Positions 1-7,401 of a stretch of DNA of 64,000 nt are shown one piece after another. Made by a program: the position numbers and the translations under genes. Within the stretch, counting starts at the first letter, position 1. Each line of letters starts with the position of its first letter. The notes beneath the pieces were generated by a model. The model ran no database searches and was not told the DNA's origin. It saw only the letters and a list, made by a program, of their open reading frames with translations. Source of the DNA: JANWXR01 sp964608265 (GTDB taxonomy: Bacteria > Chloroflexota > Anaerolineae > Anaerolineales > UBA6663); NCBI GenBank assembly GCA_964608265.1, contig CAZSNP010000019.1, positions 1-64,000 on the forward strand, written 5' to 3'.

Positions 1-174
1 ACTTTGCCGACCTGTGCGATCTTCTGCACCGGTTAGGCTTTGAGGAGCGCATCAGAGGCAGTCATCACATTTTCACGCGCGAGAACGTTTTCGAAATTCT
101 GAATCTTCAGTCAGGCCAAGCAAGTTCGCTCGGTCATTGTTCAGTACGGATTGGCAGGAGATGACGATGAATGA
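1..174 (+). pseudogene. hicA: HicA-type mRNA interferase, 3' part, frameshifted
   Basis: Positions 3-110 read as the central part of a HicA toxin, including the family's conserved GSHHIF segment with its catalytic-type histidine. The expected C-terminus (AKQVRSVIVQYGLAGDDDE, then stop) continues in a different frame from 115 to 174. In the first frame translation ends early at 162-164 with an atypical tail. A few residues usually seen between the two blocks are missing, so a small deletion shifted the frame. HicA is a small dsRBD-fold mRNA interferase neutralised by HicB, which follows with an 8-base overlap. The 5' end lies outside the window. A sequencing error is possible. Confidence 0.6.
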
Positions 175-385
175 CGATCACAACTACGAGGTTATCCTCT
201 ATTGGAGCAAAGATGACGGGGCCTTCATCGCTGAGGCGCCGGAATCGCCAGGCTGTGCGGCGGACGGCAAGACCCGGGCCGAGGCGCTGGCGACCGCGGA
301 AATCATCATTCGAGAATGGATTGAGACGGCGAGAGAGATCAATCGCCCTATCCCCGTGGCGAAAGGCCGTCTGGTTTTTTCCTGA
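167..385 (+). CDS. hicB: HicB-family antitoxin, 72 aa
   Basis: Small protein with the HicB N-terminal partial RNase H-like fold: a YEVILYWSKDDGAFIAEAPE strand pattern, then a PGC segment and a helix rich in EALATAEIIIREWI. HicB binds and inhibits HicA and often represses the operon. I start at 167 because AGGAG at 156-160 sits six bases upstream; the ATG at 161 abuts the Shine-Dalgarno. The start overlaps the end of the hicA frame, as in intact hicAB operons. No C-terminal DNA-binding domain is visible, so this is the short form. With the toxin apparently broken, the antitoxin may be a relic. Confidence 0.8.
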   Translation: MNDDHNYEVILYWSKDDGAFIAEAPESPGCAADGKTRAEALATAEIIIREWIETAREINRPIPVAKGRLVFS

Positions 386-446
386 GACTGCGCGAACCGG
401 GATTTGGCCGGTCAGTGCAAATTGAAGGCGTCATCCATTTGGAAGG

Positions 447-1970
447 TCAGTCGGTCGCCGTAGAGGTTGCGCTCGAGGCCCGGTGCTCGGCTCGACCGGG
501 ATAGCTCCCGGCCCGGCGCAGACCGGAATGCAAAACGGCGGCCGCCACCCGCATCCCGCCCAGCGTCACCCCGGCGGTGGATTGACCGGGGAAGATCGAA
601 TCGCCGACAAGCCAGAGGTTGGGCACGCCGGTGGCCGGCCCGCGCACCGCGAACAACGAGGTCTGCGCGAAACCCCCGACCATGCCTTGCGGGCGACGGG
701 TGTAGAACTCGAATGTGGCCGGCGTCCCGGGGAGGCTCAAGCGAACCGCGCTGCGCAATCCGGGCAGCGCCCGCTCGGCGGCGAGCAGCAACCGCTCCGC
801 GTAGTCGGCTTTCCGAGCCTCGTACGCACCCTCGCTCAAGCCTCGCCACGCGGCAATGTTGGTGTGGGTCGAAAGAGTCGCAGCCCGCATCCCCGCCGGC
901 GCGCGGATGGCATCCTTCGCCGCCGACAGTGAGATGAAGACTGAATTGGCCTCGCCCAACGGCCGGGTTGCATCCAACACGATTTGATGATGGTCGGGGA
1001 TGCCCGCCGGAAGTTGGGCGGCGTCGAGGCCGATGTATAACGTGAACGCGCCCCACGTCGGCGGCCGGCGGCGCACTTCGCGGCGCAGACTCCCCGGGGC
1101 CGAGTCGCCCAGGGCCCCGGCCAGCGCCCACGGCGTGAGGTTGGCGACGAAGGCATCCCCTTCGACGCGCAGGCCTTTGCTCGTCAACGCGGCGACGGCG
1201 CGGCCGTTACGGATTTCAATCTGCTCCACCGGCTGGCGATACAACACCTCACCGCCGTTGCGCCGGATCCATTCCACTAACGTCCCGGCCAGCGCGCCGA
1301 TGCCACCGGACACGTGATTCACCCCGCGCCGAGGCAGGTCGAGCGCAGCGCTGCCGTACAGCGCGTTCGCCGAATCGCTGATCGTCTGCGCGGCGATGAG
1401 GAGTTGCGAGTCGAGGAAGGTTCTGAACAGCGGATCGAGCGCCGACTCGCCCGCGAGTTGGCGCACGCTGCGGAAGAGGTGCGGCGCGGCCCGCAGAGTC
1501 GCCGGCCGCAGCGCGCCGGCCAGCGCCACGAAATCGCGCGCCGACTCGGGCGGCCAGGGGAAATCCCGCGCGGCCAAATCCCAACTCGCGGAGGCGAGCT
1601 GCTCCTGGGCACGCCAGAATGATTCGGCGTGTGGGAAGGCCGCGCGGCGCTCGTCGCGCCATCGGTCGGCGTTGGCCCATTGAGTGATGGTGCGATCGGG
1701 AAGATGCGTGACCCAGGCCGGGTCAACCGGCTCGACCGGCCAGGTGAGGTCGAGGAGCTCCGCGAGGCGTGCGTGCGGGCCGCCGGCGTTGAACCCACCG
1801 GCGAGCGTCGCGCCCGCCTCGAACCGATAGCCCCGATGATAGAACGTGCCCGCGCAGCCGCCGGGATAGACATGCGCTTCGAGCACCGTCACGCGCTGCC
1901 CGGCCTTGAGCAGCAGCGCGCCGGTCGTCAACCCGCCGATGCCGGCCCCGACGACGATGACGTTCTTCAT
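447..1970 (-). CDS. CrtI/CrtD-family carotenoid desaturase (FAD-dependent phytoene dehydrogenase-like)
   Basis: A 507-residue flavoprotein of the phytoene desaturase/carotenoid isomerase family. The N-terminus has the dinucleotide-binding Rossmann motif VVGAGIGGLTTG (about residues 6-17), followed by the LEAHVYPGGCAGTF segment that contacts FAD. Near the C-terminus the family signature NLWLVGDSIFPGQSTAGVTLGG is recognisable. Such enzymes desaturate or isomerise carotenoid backbones at the membrane. The resemblance is closest to CrtD-type (C-3',4') desaturases, but the exact reaction cannot be read from sequence. It is the last gene of a five-gene minus-strand run headed by two CarH-like regulators, so light/B12 control of this enzyme is likely. 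The last ~25 residues are low-complexity. Confidence 0.8.
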   Translation of the reverse strand: MKNVIVVGAGIGGLTTGALLLKAGQRVTVLEAHVYPGGCAGTFYHRGYRFEAGATLAGGFNAGGPHARLAELLDLTWPVEPVDPAWVTHLPDRTITQWANADRWRDERRAAFPHAESFWRAQEQLASASWDLAARDFPWPPESARDFVALAGALRPATLRAAPHLFRSVRQLAGESALDPLFRTFLDSQLLIAAQTISDSANALYGSAALDLPRRGVNHVSGGIGALAGTLVEWIRRNGGEVLYRQPVEQIEIRNGRAVAALTSKGLRVEGDAFVANLTPWALAGALGDSAPGSLRREVRRRPPTWGAFTLYIGLDAAQLPAGIPDHHQIVLDATRPLGEANSVFISLSAAKDAIRAPAGMRAATLSTHTNIAAWRGLSEGAYEARKADYAERLLLAAERALPGLRSAVRLSLPGTPATFEFYTRRPQGMVGGFAQTSLFAVRGPATGVPNLWLVGDSIFPGQSTAGVTLGGMRVAAAVLHSGLRRAGSYPGRAEHRASSATSTATD

Positions 1971-1979
1971 ACCCGTGGC

Positions 1980-2429
1980 TTACGCCTTCTCCAGCGCCCG
2001 CCGCGTGACCCAACTGCGATACCAGAACAGGAGCCGCAGCCCCACCGGCGAGAAAAGAAGCCGCGCCAGAAGCCCTGCCAACCCGCGATGATGTTCATAC
2101 GTGATATGTTCGGTGACGCGGGTCGTGCCGGCGCTCACGGCCGTGAAACGATGCGTGTGGCGCCAGAAGCGCAGTGGCCCATGCTGCTGCGTATCGGTGA
2201 AGCCGCTCGAGGGGTTGACGTTCGAGTGCACCGCCACCCACCGAATCGGCAGCGGCCCCATCCACAGGGTGAAGTCGGCCACGGCCCCCTCGCCCATCGG
2301 ATCCACCCGATGGAGCTGTACGATCAACGGCGGCGGCGAGAGCCGTTGCAGGGCGCGCGCGTCACGGTGAAACTCGGCGACGGCGGCCAGCGGCGCGCGC
2401 ACGGTGAACGAATAGGTGAACGTCGTCAC
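1980..2429 (-). CDS. SRPBCC (START/cyclase-like) ligand-binding protein, 149 aa
   Basis: Starts with the YSFTVRAPLAAVAEFHRDARALQRLSPPP pattern of SRPBCC/polyketide-cyclase-like proteins: a beta strand, then the helix-grip 'collision' helix. It continues with alternating beta strands and ends in a long C-terminal helix rich in Leu/Arg. The family binds hydrophobic ligands in a deep cavity; no specific ligand or catalytic residues can be named. It lies 9 bases upstream of the carotenoid desaturase and 2 bases after the selenoprotein candidate, so it is almost certainly in the same transcript. A role in handling a carotenoid or membrane lipid is plausible but inferred. Confidence 0.75.
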   Translation of the reverse strand: MTTFTYSFTVRAPLAAVAEFHRDARALQRLSPPPLIVQLHRVDPMGEGAVADFTLWMGPLPIRWVAVHSNVNPSSGFTDTQQHGPLRFWRHTHRFTAVSAGTTRVTEHITYEHHRGLAGLLARLLFSPVGLRLLFWYRSWVTRRALEKA

Positions 2430-2431
2430 AG

Positions 2432-2986
2432 TTACACCAGGGCAAGTTGCTGGACGGCGGCCAGGATTTCGGCGAAGTCGGGGTGATCGCCCGCGTATTC
2501 ATCGTAATCGGCGAAGCGCACCACGCCCTGCGCATCGATGACGAACACCCCGCCGAGCATGAAGGCGTTACCGGTGTTGCGGCCCTGAGTGACGCCCCGC
2601 GCCGCCGTGCGCGCGCTGGCCAACAGCACCTGCGGCCCCAACAATTGCATGGCATTGCCCGGCTTCAGGCCATACGCTCGATAGGCTTCGAGGGTTTGAT
2701 TGCACAGGCAAGTGACGCTCGGCGCGTACTGGCCGCAGTAGCGTTCGGCATGCCTGGGTTCGCCGATGCCGATGGTCGCCAGGCTGAGGCCGGCCGCGCG
2801 CAATTCGTCTTTGTGCTGCTCCAACTGAGCAAGCCAATCGCGACAGTGCATTCAGCCGTAATGCCGCAGAAAACTGAGCAGCACCGGCCCGGAGCGCCAC
2901 AGGTCGTTGATGGCATAGGGCTGGCCCTGCCGGTCGAGCACCGTCACCTGCGGCGCCAGATCGCCAACACTCAATCGTTCAGACAT
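2432..2986 (-). CDS. Peroxiredoxin-like AhpC/TSA_2 protein, probable selenoprotein (Sec45, UxxC)
   Basis: Read through one in-frame TGA (2852-2854), the gene encodes 184 residues of the AhpC/TSA_2 (PRXL2/SelU-like) thioredoxin fold. The N-terminal 44 residues contain the usual GDLAPQVTVLDRQGQPYAI strand block and end in LLSFLRHYG. The TGA then falls exactly where the peroxidatic or CxxC first cysteine belongs, giving U45-M-H-C48. The C-terminal 139 residues continue the fold in frame (LATIGIGEPRHA, LLGPQVLLASA, GGVFVIDAQGVVRFADYDEY). The start is ATG 2986, with AAAGGA eight bases upstream. A SECIS-like hairpin follows the TGA (separate entry). Predicted role is thiol/peroxide redox chemistry in the cytoplasm. 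A plain nonsense mutation or sequencing error is the alternative, but loss only at the redox residue with both sides intact argues for selenocysteine. Confidence 0.78.
2811..2837 (-). promoter_or_regulatory. Candidate bacterial SECIS element
   Basis: In the mRNA, 19 bases after UGA end (counting to the start of the upper stem), a 6-bp stem UUGCUC/GAGCAG closes a five-base loop AGUUG that contains the GU typical of bacterial SECIS apical loops. The loop starts 25 bases after the UGA, inside the range known for SelB-dependent readthrough. A weaker lower helix (UUG/CAA) extends it. This is what SelB-GTP-Sec-tRNA would bind. The fold was judged by eye. Confidence 0.6.
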
Positions 2987-3045
2987 GGTTACATTCCTTT
3001 GCACCGCCTCCGCGGCGAGTTGCCTCGTCGCCCGGCGCGCATACA

Positions 3046-4020
3046 TCAGTTCAGCGCAGCGTGGGTCAAGTCACCCTGCATCATTCGCTCAATGGCGCTG
3101 ACGATCCCGGTGGGTGGCCCGTCCAGCGCGAGGTAGCCGTAAGGCTCGAACCAGGCCCGGTTAGCGAAGGCCGGGCCGCCGACCACGACGCGCGGCGGCG
3201 GGAACGGAAAACGGGCCAGGATGGGAGGCAGGGCCGCCAGCGCCTGAGCCGCCTCGGGTCGCGTGGCGGTGAAGAGCAGCACGCGCGGCTGCAGGTGCCC
3301 GACGGCCTCATCCAATCGCTCCAGCTTCAGGTTTGGGCCGAGGTAGACCACCTCCCAGCCCCGCCAGCGCAGCATGACAACCAGCATCAACAATCCAAGC
3401 TCGTGATGCTCGCCCGGCGCGCAGGCGGCGATGATGACGCCCGACCGCGATGGCGCGCCAAATGCCGAGAACATACTCATCAAATGGCGCAAACAGAATT
3501 GAGTCGCGAAGTGCTCGGTGGCCACGGGCACCTCGCCGCGATGCCAACGTTCACCGAGATCAACCAGCGCCGGCCGGATAACGGCCTCAAGGACACGATC
3601 AATGGGATAGAGGCTGAAGGCCAGCCGGAGCGTCTCGGCGGCGGCCGCCTCGTCCAGCGCAAGCCACGCCTCGGCGCACCGCGCGCTCAGGTTTTCGGTG
3701 GAGGCCGGTTGCTGCGCGGCCGCTTCGCGCTTGAGGCTCAGCGCCGGATCGCTGCCACGCTCACGCAGGTTGGCCAGATGCTGAGCGGCCCGGCTGATGC
3801 TCATGCCGGCCTCGATCTGCGACTTCAGCCAGCGCAGGGTGCGAACATCGTATTCCGAGTACAGCCGATAACCCTGCACGCCGCGCTGCGGCGTCGGCAG
3901 GCCGTAGCGCCGCTCCCAGGCTCGCAGCGTCACCGGCAGGATGCCGACCAGATGCGAGACGGCTTTCACGTTGTATTTCGGCGAGAAATCAGGTTGATCG
4001 GGCGGTGGCGAAGGTAACAC
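3046..4020 (-). CDS. CarH-like MerR-family B12-dependent photoreceptor regulator (copy 1)
   Basis: A 324-residue protein with an N-terminal MerR winged helix (YNVKAVSHLVGILPVTLRAWERRYGLPTP, about 16-44, then YRLYSEYDVRTLRWL). A helical bundle carries the CarH signature W159-x9-E169-H170. The C-terminal cobalamin-binding Rossmann domain has E204-x-H206-x-x-G209, whose His is the expected lower cobalt ligand. In CarH, adenosylcobalamin assembles a DNA-bound tetramer in the dark; light breaks the Co-C bond, with the upper His (here H170) forming the photoproduct, and repression is released. The start is GTG 4020, six bases after a TATACT -10 box. It is followed by the peroxiredoxin, SRPBCC and carotenoid genes, its likely targets. 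Confidence 0.88.
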   Translation of the reverse strand: MLPSPPPDQPDFSPKYNVKAVSHLVGILPVTLRAWERRYGLPTPQRGVQGYRLYSEYDVRTLRWLKSQIEAGMSISRAAQHLANLRERGSDPALSLKREAAAQQPASTENLSARCAEAWLALDEAAAAETLRLAFSLYPIDRVLEAVIRPALVDLGERWHRGEVPVATEHFATQFCLRHLMSMFSAFGAPSRSGVIIAACAPGEHHELGLLMLVVMLRWRGWEVVYLGPNLKLERLDEAVGHLQPRVLLFTATRPEAAQALAALPPILARFPFPPPRVVVGGPAFANRAWFEPYGYLALDGPPTGIVSAIERMMQGDLTHAALN

Positions 4021-4026
4021 GCCAAC

Positions 4027-4065
4027 AGTATAGCGCCATGTACAAGGATTTGACCACCCGTTGTA
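4027..4065 (-). promoter_or_regulatory. carH1 promoter with candidate CarH operator
   Basis: On the minus strand the -10 box TATACT (4032-4027) is six bases before GTG 4020. A weak -35, TGGTCA, lies 18 bases upstream (4056-4051). The motif GTCAA-N4-TTGTA (4054-4041) sits almost wholly inside the -35/-10 spacer, where MerR-family proteins usually bind. TACAA (4041-4045) and TTGTA (4061-4065) also form an inverted pair. The same GTCAA-N4-TTGTA motif occurs upstream of the second carH gene. Confidence 0.5.
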
Positions 4066-4110
4066 TAAGCTTGTTGCCTAAGGAGGATTTGGGGGAACGC
4101 GGTCGCGCGG

Positions 4111-5088
4111 CTACGCGCTCAAAACCTGGCGGACGCGCGCGCACGCTTCGATGAGGTTCTCACCCAGGAAAATTCCGGGCGTGCTTTCGCGCAGGGCCGG
4201 CTTGAGGTTGAACACCCGGCCGCCGTAACCAAACTTAGGTTTGGGCCGCAGGTTGGACAGCCCCTGGTTCACCCGCCGCAGCTCGCGCGCCGCCTGCTCC
4301 TGCATGGCGGTGAGGCAAATCATGGCCGGGCGCTCCATGCGCGCGTATTCGAGCAGGTCTTCGATGTGCACGTCCTGCCCGAGAAACTCAACCCGGTACC
4401 CCTCGCGCCGCAGCAGCAGGGCCAGCATCAAACTGCTGATGTCGTGCAGTTCAGTCGGCGCGCAACCGATCATGATGCGCGGCGCGTTGCGCAGCATTGG
4501 CTGGGCGTGATACAGCGTCATCAGCCGCCCGCGCAGATAGTTGCTGGCGAAGTGCTCGGTCGTAATGCGCAACTCGCCGCGCTGCCACGCATCCCCGACC
4601 GCCACCAGACAAGGGCCGATCACATCGTTGCAGACCGTGCGCAAATCGCAGGTGGCGTAGGCCTCGTTGAGCGCCAGGCCGGCTGCGAGTTCATCGTGTG
4701 TGACCAGCGCCCGGTAAAGCCGCATGGCGTAGGTCGAGGGCGGCGTGGCGCTGGTCGCCGTCAGGGCGACTTTCTGCACTGTCGGGATCGGCGCCGGCCA
4801 CGAGCCGGTGCGGCGCAGCTCCGACAGCTCAGTAGCCGCCGTGCTGATCGGCAGGCCGCTATCCACCCGCATCTTCAACCAGCGCAGCACGGCTACATCC
4901 CGCTCGGAGTAAAGGCGATAGTTGCTCCGCGTGCGATGCGGGGTCAGGAGTTGATAGCGCCGCTCCCAGGCGCGCAGGGTGACGGGGCGGATACCGGTCT
5001 CAACGCAGACTGCTTTGATGTTGAACCGGGGCGAATCAGACAAGGCTTCAATCGAAGCGGCTGGCGAGTTGGTGGAAAAATCGGCCAT
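4111..5088 (-). CDS. CarH-like MerR-family B12-dependent photoreceptor regulator (copy 2)
   Basis: A 325-residue paralogue of the downstream gene. It has a MerR helix (FNIKAVCVETGIRPVTLRAWERRYQLLTP, about 22-50), a four-helix bundle with the CarH light-sensing signature W168-x9-E178-H179, and a C-terminal B12 domain with E213-x-H215-x-x-S218. The last position is Ser instead of the usual Gly, but H215 should still reach cobalt. The start is ATG 5088, with a 32-base leader after a TATAAT box. Expected role: adenosylcobalamin-dependent dark repressor, either of the same operon or as a partner of copy 1. It is divergent from the GAF histidine kinase. Confidence 0.85.
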   Translation of the reverse strand: MADFSTNSPAASIEALSDSPRFNIKAVCVETGIRPVTLRAWERRYQLLTPHRTRSNYRLYSERDVAVLRWLKMRVDSGLPISTAATELSELRRTGSWPAPIPTVQKVALTATSATPPSTYAMRLYRALVTHDELAAGLALNEAYATCDLRTVCNDVIGPCLVAVGDAWQRGELRITTEHFASNYLRGRLMTLYHAQPMLRNAPRIMIGCAPTELHDISSLMLALLLRREGYRVEFLGQDVHIEDLLEYARMERPAMICLTAMQEQAARELRRVNQGLSNLRPKPKFGYGGRVFNLKPALRESTPGIFLGENLIEACARVRQVLSA

Positions 5089-5120
5089 GCTGGCATCTGC
5101 GAGGAGTTTAAGGTGGCGAG

Positions 5121-5175
5121 ATTATACAACACCTTGACACAATGGTTTTACGGATGTGTGGCAGTCCGCTACAAT
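5121..5175. promoter_or_regulatory. Divergent promoter region carH2 / histidine kinase
   Basis: Minus strand: -10 box TATAAT at 5126-5121, overlapped by GTCAA-N4-TTGTA (5138-5125), the motif also found before the first carH gene. No good -35 at 16-18 bases. Plus strand: TTTACG (5147-5152), 17 bases, TACAAT (5170-5175), with the kinase ATG at 5186. That leaves essentially no 5' leader. Confidence 0.5.
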
Positions 5176-5185
5176 CACGTTACCC

Positions 5186-6823
5186 ATGACGCCGCCGACC
5201 AGCTTCGAAGCCACCGCCCTCACCGGCCTGCGCGAAATCGCGCGCGCGCTCTCGGCGGCGTGGGATGTGGACAGCACCCTCGACCTGATCGCCGAGAAGA
5301 CCGCCCACGTGATGGGGGTGGACTCGTGCTCGATCTATTTGCTCGACGACGCGCGCGAAAGCCTGTGGCTGCGCGCCTCGACCGGGCTGGCCAAGAAGGC
5401 GCTCGGGCGCGGGTCGCTCAGGATGGGGCAGGGCCTCACCGGCTGGGCCGCGCAACACGGCCAACCGGTCGCCATCCGCGACGCGCAGGCTGATCCGCGT
5501 TTTCACTACGTCCCGTGGACCGAGGAGCAGATCTTCCGCTCACTGCTGGCCGTGCCGCTCATCAACCGCGAGCGCGTCATCGGCGCGATGAATGTGCAGA
5601 CCTTCGCGCTCCACGACTTCACCGGCGACGAAATCGAACTGGTCACCCTCATCAGCGACTTGGCCGCCGGCGCTCTTGATCGGGCCTTGCTGCACGACCG
5701 CATGAACCGGCAGATCAGCGAACTCACCACCGTGGCTCAGGTCAGCCAGACCGTCAACGCGCCGCTGTACCTGGATGAGATGCTGAGCCTGGTGGTGGAG
5801 ATGGCGGCCAAACAACTGGGCACAGCGGCCTGCACCCTGCGTCTGCTCGATGAAGGCCAACACGAACTCATCGTGCGGGCGGCGTACAGCACCCTGCCCG
5901 GCTTCGCCCGCAAACCCGCCCTCAAAGCCGACGACGGCATCAGCGGCGCGGTCCTGCATCACCGCAAACCGCTGACAGTCGCCGATGTGCGCGCCGATGA
6001 GCGTTACCCCTTCCGCGAGGCGGCGCGACGCGAGGGACTGGTGTCGCTGGTGAGTGTGCCCCTCATCGTCCGCGACCGGGCCATCGGTGTGCTCAACGCC
6101 TACACCACCGAGCCGCGCACGTTCAGCGCGGCTGAGATCGCGCTTTTCTCGACCCTGGCCAATCAAACTGCGCTGGCCATCGAGAACGCGCAACTGGCCA
6201 CCCACGCCGCCGTGGTGCGCGAGATGCACCATCGGGTGCGGAACAACCTGCAGACCGTGGCGATGCTGCTGCGGATGCAGGCCGGCCAGAGCGCCGCGCT
6301 CAGCGCCGCCGAAGTGCTGCACATCGCCGTCAACCGCATCCAGAGTATCGCCGCCGTGCACGATGTGCTGGCGCACGAAGGCTACCGGCTCGTCAACGTA
6401 AAGGATGTCACCGAGCGCATCGTGCGGTTGACGTCGCAACACATGATCCAGCCGGGCCTGGCCGTGCGGCTTTCGGTCGAGGGCGAGCCGATGGTGCTGC
6501 CGTCGCGCGTGGCCACCTCGCTGGCGCTCGTCATCAACGAACTGGTGCAGAACGCGCTCGAGCACGCCTTCGTCGGGCGCCAGCGCGGGACGGTCACGAT
6601 CACGCTCGGCCACAGCCCGCAGTCGTACGTGATTGAAGTGGCCGACGACGGGGTGGGCCTGCCGGACGAGGCCAGCGCCAGCCTGGGCCTGGAGATCGTG
6701 GAGGCCCTGGTCCGCGACGACCTGCATGGGCAACTGGAATTCACACGCGGCGAGCCGCAGGGCACCGTCGCCGTCATCCGCCTGCCGCGCAGCGACCTCG
6801 CTGCCGGTGAGTACGCCGATTGA
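5186..6823 (+). CDS. GAF-GAF sensor histidine kinase (HisKA_2 / HWE-like)
   Basis: A 545-residue cytoplasmic kinase with no membrane segment. GAF domain 1 covers about residues 10-175 and GAF 2 about 190-340, both able to bind a small ligand or chromophore. The dimerisation/phosphoacceptor region follows with REMHHRVRNNLQTVAMLL (HisKA_2; the H of EMHHRV is the phosphorylation site). The C-terminal ATPase has the N-box INELVQNALEHAF and the G-box DDGVGLPD. HisKA_2 kinases usually pair with RNA-binding ANTAR regulators, and one follows immediately. I start at ATG 5186 because the upstream ATG (5156) lies before the -10 box; there is no Shine-Dalgarno. Signal unknown. Confidence 0.88.
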   Translation: MTPPTSFEATALTGLREIARALSAAWDVDSTLDLIAEKTAHVMGVDSCSIYLLDDARESLWLRASTGLAKKALGRGSLRMGQGLTGWAAQHGQPVAIRDAQADPRFHYVPWTEEQIFRSLLAVPLINRERVIGAMNVQTFALHDFTGDEIELVTLISDLAAGALDRALLHDRMNRQISELTTVAQVSQTVNAPLYLDEMLSLVVEMAAKQLGTAACTLRLLDEGQHELIVRAAYSTLPGFARKPALKADDGISGAVLHHRKPLTVADVRADERYPFREAARREGLVSLVSVPLIVRDRAIGVLNAYTTEPRTFSAAEIALFSTLANQTALAIENAQLATHAAVVREMHHRVRNNLQTVAMLLRMQAGQSAALSAAEVLHIAVNRIQSIAAVHDVLAHEGYRLVNVKDVTERIVRLTSQHMIQPGLAVRLSVEGEPMVLPSRVATSLALVINELVQNALEHAFVGRQRGTVTITLGHSPQSYVIEVADDGVGLPDEASASLGLEIVEALVRDDLHGQLEFTRGEPQGTVAVIRLPRSDLAAGEYAD

Positions 6824-6828
6824 AGTCA

Positions 6829-7401
6829 ATGATCCGCAAGCTGAGGGTGCTGATCGCCGACGACGAAGCCATCATCCGCCTCGGTCTGAAGACGATGCTG
6901 GCCGAGATGGGTCACGAGGCGCTGCTTGCCGCCAACGGGCGCGAGGCGCTCGACCTGGCCCGCACCGCCAACCCCGACCTCGCCATCCTCGACATCCGCA
7001 TGCCGCTGACCGATGGCCTGCAGGCCGCGCGGGCCATCGCCAAGAATCATCCGATGCCGGTGTTGTTGCTCACGGCGTACAGCGAGCAGGATTTGATCGA
7101 CAAAGCGGCCGGGTTGCCGATTCAGGGCTACCTCATCAAGCCGGTGGATGAGGGCGACCTGCGCGCGGCCATCACGCTGGCGGTCGCGCGCCACACCGAG
7201 GCGCTGAACGCGGCGCAGAAGTTGGCCGAGTTGCAGGCGACGCTCGAAACCCGCAAGCTGCTCGACCGGGCCAAGGGCGTGTTGATGGCGCGCGGCCTGA
7301 CCGAGCCGGAGGCGTACGCCTGGCTGCAGAAGCAGGCGCGCGACCAGCGGCTGAGCATGAAGGCCGTCGCCGAGGCGGTGCTGGCGGAGGAGAAACGATG
7401 A
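6829..7401 (+). CDS. ANTAR-domain response regulator (antiterminator)
   Basis: 190 residues: a receiver domain with acidic pocket D11/D12, phosphoacceptor D55 (AILDIRMP) and K104, then a short coiled linker and a C-terminal ANTAR three-helix domain (about 126-186; KLLDRAKGVLMARGLTEPEAY). ANTAR domains bind paired hairpins in nascent RNA and prevent termination, so this protein likely controls transcripts elsewhere in the genome after phosphorylation by the preceding kinase. The ATG at 6829 is five bases after the kinase stop. A TTG at 6820 overlapping that stop is an alternative start. Confidence 0.88.
   Translation: MIRKLRVLIADDEAIIRLGLKTMLAEMGHEALLAANGREALDLARTANPDLAILDIRMPLTDGLQAARAIAKNHPMPVLLLTAYSEQDLIDKAAGLPIQGYLIKPVDEGDLRAAITLAVARHTEALNAAQKLAELQATLETRKLLDRAKGVLMARGLTEPEAYAWLQKQARDQRLSMKAVAEAVLAEEKR

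Noticed and set aside
2852..3046. Treating 2852-3046 and 2432-2851 as two separate small genes
   Set aside because: Each is only part of one thioredoxin fold, the second would start at a Met just after the TGA with no ribosome site, and the join restores the active-site motif.
5134..5175. TTGACA (5134-5139) as the -35 box of the histidine kinase gene
   Set aside because: It is 30 bases from TACAAT; the TTTACG at 5147-5152 has the correct 17-base spacing.
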